In this document: in pieces, positions 1-3,460 of the stretch
How the letters are laid out: each line of letters starts with the position of its first letter
Numbering within the stretch: the first letter of the stretch is position 1
Source of the DNA: Clostridia bacterium
GTDB taxonomy: Bacteria > Bacillota > DSM-521 > Neomoorellales > Neomoorellaceae
Assembly: GCA_012727745.1 (NCBI GenBank)
Contig: JAAYGJ010000168.1
Location: 1-5,887, forward strand
Length of the DNA: 5,887 nt
Direction of reading: 5' to 3'
Position numbers and translations under genes: made by a program
Notes under the pieces: model-generated
The model's database searches: none
Told to the model about the DNA's origin: nothing
Seen by the model: only the letters and a program-made list of their open reading frames with translations

Positions 1-87
1 AATATGTGTTCTGACCCCATTTATTACCAGCGATTTTTTATTGCCAGATAAATAATATTTAATAAAAAGGCCATAATAATAGCAGCA
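1..87. other. A+T-rich non-coding left edge, upstream of the hairpin array
   Basis: No open reading frame of interest crosses this stretch on either strand. It is A+T-rich from about 21 to 80 and lies directly upstream of the structured region, so a promoter for a rightward transcript would have to sit here or farther left. I see a possible -10 (CATAAT, 72-77) but no convincing -35 at the right distance; TTGCCA at 41-46 is too far away. The promoter is therefore not established. Confidence 0.3.
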
Positions 88-109
88 GGGTCGGCAAGGG
101 CCGAGCCCA

Positions 110-147
110 GAAAGCTAACGGGTCTAAGATAGGGCTCGTTAGTTTTC
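110..147 (+). repeat. Hairpin unit B of the array (16-bp stem)
   Basis: The arms 110-125 and 132-147 pair over 16 consecutive positions with four G.T wobbles (114/143, 121/136, 123/134, 125/132) and no mismatch, leaving the loop AAGATA. The upper stem begins with GGTCT, the same apical motif seen in the units at 217-251, 323-358 and 404-439, which suggests that the units are diverged copies of one element. Confidence 0.65.
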
Positions 148-154
148 GGCCAAA

Positions 155-188
155 GGTTATCAGTGGGTCAAGGGGCCTGCTGATAGCC
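155..188 (+). repeat. Hairpin unit C of the array (15-bp stem, AAGG loop)
   Basis: The arms 155-169 and 174-188 pair without interruption, including wobbles at 157/186, 164/179, 165/178 and 168/175, and close a four-base loop AAGG. The first hairpin (88-108) has the same AAGG tetraloop closed by a C-G pair, and AAGG also lies in the loops of the hairpins at 298-321 and 455-480. The repetition of this loop suggests a shared recognition element. Confidence 0.65.
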
Positions 189-216
189 GGCGGGCAGATC
201 AGCAACTGTCCGTCAA

Positions 217-251
217 GGCTTGCCGTTGGTCGTATAGATTAACGGCAGGTC
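217..251 (+). repeat. Hairpin unit E of the array (15-bp stem)
   Basis: The arms 217-231 and 237-251 form 15 pairs with wobbles at 218/250, 220/248, 228/240 and 229/239, and leave the loop GTATA. The apical part reads GGTC-loop-GATT, matching the GTC-loop-GATT apex of the 323-358 unit and the GTT-loop-GATT apex of the 404-439 unit. Confidence 0.65.
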
Positions 252-322
252 GGTAAGGATAGTTGTTGGTCGAGCTAAGATGGTCATAGTTGCCGCAGGC
301 TTATTAAGGTTTCAACAAGCTA

Positions 323-358
323 GAGGTCTGTAGCAGTCGAGAGATTGCTGCAGGCTTC
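323..358 (+). repeat. Hairpin unit H of the array (16-bp stem, GAGA tetraloop)
   Basis: The arms 323-338 and 343-358 form 16 uninterrupted pairs, with wobbles at 325/356, 327/354, 331/350 and 336/345, and close a GNRA-type tetraloop GAGA. It is a paralogue of the unit at 404-439: 24 of 36 positions are identical, and every difference outside the loop preserves pairing. A GNRA loop exists only when the + strand is the RNA strand, which agrees with the G.T bias. Confidence 0.72.
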
Positions 359-403
359 CAAGGTAGCTATGATCATCGAGCAAAGGTTATTGTAGTTGCC
401 GTA

Positions 404-439
404 ATGGTCTTTGGCAGTTGAAAGATTGTCAAAGGCTAT
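404..439 (+). repeat. Hairpin unit J of the array (16-bp stem, GAAA tetraloop)
   Basis: The arms 404-419 and 424-439 form 16 uninterrupted pairs, with wobbles at 406/437, 408/435, 414/429, 417/426 and 419/424, and close a GAAA tetraloop. Compared with the unit 81 nt upstream, four base pairs have changed on both sides (counterparts of 323/358, 324/357, 330/351, 332/349) and three on one side while staying paired. Its 3' arm overlaps an alternative hairpin at 434-458, so two folds may compete here. Confidence 0.72.
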
Positions 440-484
440 GCAGGTAGCTGCAATAGCCGGCGTTAAGGTTTTTGTCGGCTCTTT

Positions 485-521
485 AAAATGAAGGCCCTCC
501 ATAATGGAGTGCCTTCATTTT
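485..521 (+). terminator. Rho-independent terminator ending the hairpin array
   Basis: The 11-bp arms 485-495 and 511-521 pair perfectly. One mismatch follows (496/510), then four more pairs (497-500/506-509) around the loop ATAAT. On the + strand the stem ends in TTTT followed by ATTTTT, a good uridine tract. It follows the last array hairpin by four nucleotides, which supports a rightward transcript ending near 527. The A-run on its left flank means it may also work leftward. Confidence 0.8.
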
Positions 522-547
522 ATTTTTGCTAGATATATTGTTTAAAG

Positions 548-579
548 CAAACGCCCTCTAGCTTGCTAGAGGGCGTTTG
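548..579 (-). terminator. Strong stem-loop, terminator of the DUF1858 gene
   Basis: The arms 548-562 and 565-579 are a perfect 15-bp inverted repeat around TT. It begins 15 nt past the minus-strand stop codon of the DUF1858 gene. The leftward tail (CTTTAAAC) is only a weak T-run, so termination is likely but not textbook. Together with the stem at 485-521 it separates two converging transcription units. Confidence 0.7.
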
Positions 580-594
580 GTTATTGGCCTACCT

Positions 595-804
595 TTATTC
601 TGCCTTTTTTTCCAGAGCTTTGTTAAGAGCATCGATTAGACCATCAACATCGATACCGTGAGCCCTGGCTCCCTGCTCTATACTTTCAAAACGCGCTGCA
701 GCGCAACCCAGACAACCCATGCCGTGCTCCATAAATACTGGCACTGAATCGGGATATTTGCTGACCACTTCAGTAATGCTCATATCTTTGGTAACTTTAG
801 CCAA
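595..804 (-). CDS. DUF1858 small redox-disulfide protein (hybrid-cluster-protein-associated domain)
   Basis: The product is a soluble protein of 69 residues, essentially one DUF1858 domain (the family also called hybrid cluster protein-associated redox disulfide domain). Visible hallmarks are the helix around SITEVVSKYPDSVPVF, the signature HGMGCLGCAAARFESIEQ with a CxxC pair, and AHGID before the last helix. In this family the CxxC is presumed to be redox-active or metal-binding; the actual substrate is unknown. I chose the TTG at 804 as the start, because a full Shine-Dalgarno GGGAGGTGAT (809-818) lies at the right distance from it. The GTG at 813 lies inside that Shine-Dalgarno. An ATG at 783 is also possible but would remove the residues leading into the domain. 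The gene appears monocistronic, with its own promoter and terminator. Confidence 0.9.
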   Translation of the reverse strand: MAKVTKDMSITEVVSKYPDSVPVFMEHGMGCLGCAAARFESIEQGARAHGIDVDGLIDALNKALEKKAE

Positions 805-808
805 AAAA

Positions 809-818
809 ATCACCTCCC
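809..818 (-). promoter_or_regulatory. Ribosome binding site that decides the TTG start of the DUF1858 gene
   Basis: Read on the minus strand this is GGGAGGTGAT, a nine-base match (GGAGGTGAT) to the 16S rRNA anti-Shine-Dalgarno. The GGAGG core ends eight nucleotides before the TTG at 804. The upstream GTG (811-813) is part of the site itself and so cannot be the start served by it. Confidence 0.75.
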
Positions 819-832
819 GTTAAGATGAGTTC

Positions 833-861
833 ATTATAAACAGTTATCATTCCTTTGTAAA
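833..861 (-). promoter_or_regulatory. Sigma-A-type promoter of the DUF1858 gene
   Basis: On the minus strand there is TTTACA (-35, 856-861), a 17-nt spacer and a consensus TATAAT (-10, 833-838). Transcription would begin near 826, giving a leader of about 20 nt that contains the ribosome binding site. No operator-like palindrome is evident in it. Confidence 0.8.
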
Positions 862-882
862 GAAAATCATCCGGGAAAATGG

Positions 883-1179
883 CTATTTCTGACGTGAAGT
901 TGAAGTGCTTGCCGCCTGTTTATCAAGGGCGTAAATGAAGACTAAAAGCTCGGCTACCATTTTATACAGTTCCAAAGGTATTTGCTCTCCCAGATCTAGC
1001 CTGGACAAGTATTCGGCCAGAACTGCATCTTCATACACAGGGACTTGGGCGGCTCTAGCTGCTGCAACTATCTTCTCCGCTACCGCTCCTTTGCCGGAGG
1101 CGACTACCCGGGGGGCGTCTTCCCTGTCAACGTCATAGCGCAGAGCTACTGCTTTTTTAAGCGGTTCCTGCTTGTCCAT
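883..1179 (-). CDS. ylqH: FlhB C-domain-like protein, YlqH type (EscU/YscU/HrcU family)
   Basis: The product has 98 residues and resembles only the cytoplasmic C-terminal domain of FlhB, the export switch of flagellar and type III secretion. Visible family features are KKAVALRYD near residue 8, the PRVVASGKG segment, an AEKIVAAARAAQVPVYED region, and the terminal LGEQIPLELYKMVAELLVFIY helix. The four transmembrane helices of full FlhB are absent. The autocleavage motif NPTH, normally just before the AVALRY-like strand, is also absent (KKAVALRY here). It is therefore not the switch itself. Bacillus subtilis ylqH is the known stand-alone relative, of unknown function, next to ylqG, and a ylqG-like gene lies upstream here too. 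The start is ATG preceded by GGAGGAG at good spacing. The last ten residues are Ser/Thr-rich. Confidence 0.85.
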   Translation of the reverse strand: MDKQEPLKKAVALRYDVDREDAPRVVASGKGAVAEKIVAAARAAQVPVYEDAVLAEYLSRLDLGEQIPLELYKMVAELLVFIYALDKQAASTSTSRQK

Positions 1180-1231
1180 ATAAGTCTCCTCCGAAAATAA
1201 TTAAATAATTGGCTCCAGAGAGGGATTAGGC

Positions 1232-1330
1232 GGTTCAGGGCGCCGGTTAAACTTACCCGAACCACTGACAAATGAAAAGACACTCCCGTCCCCACAGGAA
1301 ACTATAGTTTTCATACGGCGCGCTCAGCGC
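1232..1330. repeat. Possible dispersed-repeat remnant in the ylqG-ylqH gap
   Basis: The 161-nt gap between the two minus-strand genes contains several inverted repeats: GGTTC/GAACC (1232-1236 and 1259-1263), a perfect 12-bp palindrome AAACTATAGTTT (1299-1310), and GCGC-TCA-GCGC (1320-1330). The stretch from about 1259 to 1297 resembles, from memory, short repeats scattered in some Clostridia that include CACTGACAAATG and TCCCCAC. No open reading frame, promoter or known riboswitch is apparent. Calling it a repeat is an inference, because only one copy is in the window. Confidence 0.3.
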
Positions 1331-1340
1331 AGGGAGGATT

Positions 1341-2726
1341 CTAAACCAGACTATCCAGATGGCTGCGCTGCACCGTCCCGATCTGATAATGCTCAGCCGC
1401 AACAGGTTGCAGTTTGCCTACCTTGCCAACCTGCCAGCGGCACTGCTGCAGCTGGTAGCCCAGCCTGGTGAAGGCTTGCTGGAGCTGCGGCCAGGCCTGT
1501 TTTAATATTTCCGCAACCCTTTCCTCTTGAGCTTTGCCGCTTGCCTGTACCACCTGCCCGCGCACTTTTATCTCCAGCAATAATTGGCCCAGGTTGACTG
1601 TGTTTAACAGCAAAGTCATGGTAAAACTGCGAGGATTGATTATGTTAGAGCCGCCGCTGTCTTTTTTAATTAGCAGCTGTCCCCAGGCGCCGCTGTCCTC
1701 GCTCTCAATAAAGGGCAGGTTAAAAAATAGCCATTCTCCCTGCTCCAGGCTCTGGAAAAGCTGGTGCCCCGCCAGCTGGTTGAGCAGGATATCACCACCG
1801 CTAATCAAACGCTGCCCTTGCGGGCCGGCTGTCTCCAGTAACTGCTGCAATTCCTGCAGCAAGCGGCCGAATCCCTGGAGTAGACTGCTAAAAGCCCGGG
1901 CTCTACCTTGTAGCTCCGGTTCAGATCCTGCCTTATCTCCTCCCCTGAAGCCTTCCGACCCAGGCTGCCCTTCCGGCCGTCCTGCAGCAGGCAGTTGTGC
2001 TTTTAAAAGGCTCTGCAGCTGTGGTAGCAGTCTCGCTGTACCTTCTGAGGGTCTTAATATCATCAATGTTTGCATTTCTTTAAGCAGTTGTTGGAGTTCG
2101 CTTATTTTTTGTTGCTGCCCGGGGACGTCTGACAGCACAGCGGCAAGCTGCCGGGTAAAGGGCAGGAGCTTGCTTTCAATACCCCTTAAGGTTTCTTGTT
2201 CGCCGGCTACAAAGGAGTGCAGGGCTTCTAAAACGGCTGCTGGCACTGCCTGGCGGTATGACTTCAGGGCCTGTAAAATTAGCTCTACTTCCTCCGGCGA
2301 ACTGCCCCCAATACTCTGCAGCATCAGTACAGCCCGCTGGAGCAATTCTTGATGGAGAGGTAATTGTTTAGCCATAAATCCAGCCAACAGGTTCTTCATC
2401 TGCGGGGTATCTTCTAGCCCCATCCGGGCTGCAAGATAGGTAAGCTCTTCGTTTTTAGTCGCTGCCTGCAAAAGTCTTACCAGGTACTGGTTGCCATCAT
2501 GGCCCTCTACTTCCATGACAATTTTTTGCCCCTGAAATAACTTATAGGGGGAACGCACCACTATCTCTTTGCCTTCTACCATGACTAAGTAGTTGCCGAC
2601 AGCTATTTCATTCAGGACTATGCCTTCCAGCACCTGTCCCCTTTGCCAGCCCAGGCCTTTAATCCCGTGCAGCGGTGTGGTAGCACAGCTTAGAGTACCT
2701 GCCGGAAGTATTTTCAATCCCTTCAT
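1341..2726 (-). CDS. FliK-like flagellar hook-length-control-type protein (YlqG-like position)
   Basis: The product has 461 residues, no signal peptide and no membrane segment. The N-terminal 90 residues look like a small beta domain (LEGIVLNEIAVGNYLVMVEG and VRSPYKLFQGQKIVMEVEG). Residues about 95-240 and 275-300 are Leu/Gln-rich helices. Residues about 245-275 are a Gly/Pro/Glu linker. Residues about 328-440 resemble the FliK C-terminal domain: TMTLLLNTVNLGQLLLEIKV, then a helix, then AFTRLGYQLQQ. FliK proteins measure hook length and bind FlhB to switch export specificity. A partner FlhB-like protein is encoded just downstream, so the two plausibly interact; that is an inference. The order matches ylqG-ylqH of Bacillus, but I do not assign the symbol, since similarity to YlqG itself was not tested. 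The start is ATG with AAGGGG about ten nucleotides upstream. Confidence 0.72.
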   Translation of the reverse strand: MKGLKILPAGTLSCATTPLHGIKGLGWQRGQVLEGIVLNEIAVGNYLVMVEGKEIVVRSPYKLFQGQKIVMEVEGHDGNQYLVRLLQAATKNEELTYLAARMGLEDTPQMKNLLAGFMAKQLPLHQELLQRAVLMLQSIGGSSPEEVELILQALKSYRQAVPAAVLEALHSFVAGEQETLRGIESKLLPFTRQLAAVLSDVPGQQQKISELQQLLKEMQTLMILRPSEGTARLLPQLQSLLKAQLPAAGRPEGQPGSEGFRGGDKAGSEPELQGRARAFSSLLQGFGRLLQELQQLLETAGPQGQRLISGGDILLNQLAGHQLFQSLEQGEWLFFNLPFIESEDSGAWGQLLIKKDSGGSNIINPRSFTMTLLLNTVNLGQLLLEIKVRGQVVQASGKAQEERVAEILKQAWPQLQQAFTRLGYQLQQCRWQVGKVGKLQPVAAEHYQIGTVQRSHLDSLV

Positions 2727-2813
2727 CCTACCACAACCCCTTCCCTGCTGCTGTGTAAATATATTTCCGCCTTCACAGGTTAAATTATGTTTGCGAAGTT
2801 TACTGTTTGGCGG

Positions 2814-3005
2814 CTAAATAATTTGCTGCCGGGGAGGAATAATAATCCAGGCTATAAGATAAACCAGCAGCCCCGCCCCACCAAAAAATAAGGTCAGCGC
2901 CCATAGTAATCTTACCAGAGACACATCGATATTAAAGTATTCAGCCAGACCGCCACAGACGCCTCCCAACTTCTTCTGGGTATCTGAACGATACAAACGT
3001 TTCAC
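2814..3005 (-). CDS. PspC-domain small membrane protein
   Basis: The product has 63 residues and is a single PspC domain: a basic N-terminus (KRLYRSDTQKK), the family signature LGGVCGGLAEYFNIDVSLVR, then one hydrophobic helix at about residues 34-57 ending in WIIIPP. PspC proteins are inner-membrane stress sensors or regulators in the phage-shock response. In Firmicutes, short stand-alone PspC proteins are common and mostly uncharacterised, and no pspA or other psp gene is visible here. The start is GTG at 3005, preceded on the minus strand by GGAGGGG at good spacing. The 87-nt gap to the FliK-like gene downstream contains no clear terminator or promoter, so co-transcription is possible. Confidence 0.9.
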   Translation of the reverse strand: MKRLYRSDTQKKLGGVCGGLAEYFNIDVSLVRLLWALTLFFGGAGLLVYLIAWIIIPPRQQII

Positions 3006-3181
3006 TTCTGCCCCTCCTCTCCTCGATTTTTGGCCTTAACACCTTCTGAACACAACAATTGAAATGTAAGCGACCTATCCCGACTGCAGCTTCGCTGCGC
3101 TCCTTTTAGCAGTGAATTACTTGAACGTTTTCAGGGTAATACTAAAACAGCAAAAGCTCAATAAGCGAGGAGGATTAATAA
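3006..3181. other. Divergent intergenic region between the pspC-like and DUF3243 genes
   Basis: This stretch should contain both divergent promoters, but I see no pair of -35/-10 boxes that is convincing for either side. The + strand has TTGAAC (3121-3126) and TAATAC (3137-3142), too close together for a sigma-A promoter. A small hairpin GCAGC-TTC-GCTGC sits at 3086-3098, enclosed by ACTGC/GCAGT (3083-3087 and 3109-3113). The ribosome binding site AGGAGG (3168-3173) belongs to the DUF3243 gene. Confidence 0.4.
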
Positions 3182-3436
3182 ATGGAAATAAACTCATTTA
3201 ATCAGTGGATGGACACCCTTGCGGAAGCCCTACAAAGGGCTGAATCTATGGGCATGTCCAGAGAAGTAATCACCAGGTCAGCCACTGAACTGGGCAACTT
3301 TCTGGCGGCAAATGTTGATCCGGATGTCCCTGAAAACAAGCTGTTAAAAGCCCTATGGCAACAGGGGACCGACTCTGAAAAACAAGCGCTGGCCAGCATG
3401 GTTGTAAAGCTTATTGACAGCAAAATCAAACACTAA
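3182..3436 (+). CDS. DUF3243 domain protein
   Basis: The product has 84 residues, is soluble and helical, and matches the DUF3243 family over its whole length. Recognisable parts are FNQWMDTLAEALQRAESMGM, then VITRSATELGNFLAANVDPD with the conserved NVDP, then ENKLLKALWQQGTDSEKQAL and ASMVVKLID. Family members occur in Bacillus and Clostridia and have no established function; they lack catalytic or DNA-binding motifs that I can see. The ATG at 3182 is preceded by AGGAGG (3168-3173) with an eight-base gap. The gene is divergent from the pspC-like gene and ends 24 nt from the converging nadE stop, with no obvious terminator between them. Confidence 0.88.
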   Translation: MEINSFNQWMDTLAEALQRAESMGMSREVITRSATELGNFLAANVDPDVPENKLLKALWQQGTDSEKQALASMVVKLIDSKIKH

Positions 3437-3460
3437 TATCCGGGGGCGGCTTGGCTTTGC

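Larger units (their letters stand above)
88..521 (+). ncRNA. Candidate structured non-coding RNA: chain of about 12 hairpins plus terminator
   Basis: Consecutive hairpins fill this stretch with almost no spacer. Stems read by hand (5' arm/3' arm) are: 88-95/100-108 (one bulged G), 110-125/132-147, 155-169/174-188, 189-197/206-214, 217-231/237-251, 251-256/290-295 (outer stem only, poorly paired inside), 298-305/314-321 (one A/C mismatch), 323-338/343-358, 362-373/389-400, 404-419/424-439, 440-443/448-451 and 455-462/473-480. The terminator at 485-521 follows. Several stems are 15-16 bp. About 30 pairs are G.T when read on the + strand, against one A/C mismatch. An RNA copied from the other strand would have A/C mismatches in their place, so the functional transcript should read rightward. 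Apical loops fall into recurring classes (AAGG and GNRA-like). No protein gene explains the region. I do not recognise the family; its function is unknown. The 5' end is uncertain because no promoter was found. Confidence 0.72.

Noticed and set aside
1..24. Possible end of a REP-associated or IS200-like element (TGTTCTGACCCC)
   Set aside because: It resembles, from memory, sequences flanking such transposases, but no inverted partner or transposase is in the window and the edge cuts it off.
88..480. CRISPR array
   Set aside because: The units are hairpins of changing length and sequence with almost no spacers. There is no constant direct repeat and no cas gene in the window.
88..480. CsrB/RsmZ-type sponge for CsrA
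   Set aside because: The string-of-hairpins shape is similar, but the loops show AAGG and GNRA-like motifs rather than the ANGGA consensus, so the specific assignment is not supported.
320..502. A 60-codon minus-strand open reading frame with a repeated NLSTA segment
   Set aside because: The repeat is the reverse complement of the two paralogous hairpins; 81 nt is a multiple of three, which keeps the frame open. There is no good ribosome binding site and no recognisable protein family, and the sequence is better explained by RNA structure on the other strand.
1180..1340. Riboswitch (c-di-GMP, preQ1, fluoride or THF type) upstream of the FlhB-like gene
   Set aside because: None of the conserved core sequences of these classes could be found on the minus strand.
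1534..2352. A long + strand open reading frame opposite the FliK-like gene
   Set aside because: It is rich in Ser, Cys and Pro, typical of a shadow frame of a GC-rich Leu/Gln-coding gene, and has no family features. The minus-strand gene has a good start and a recognisable C-terminal domain.
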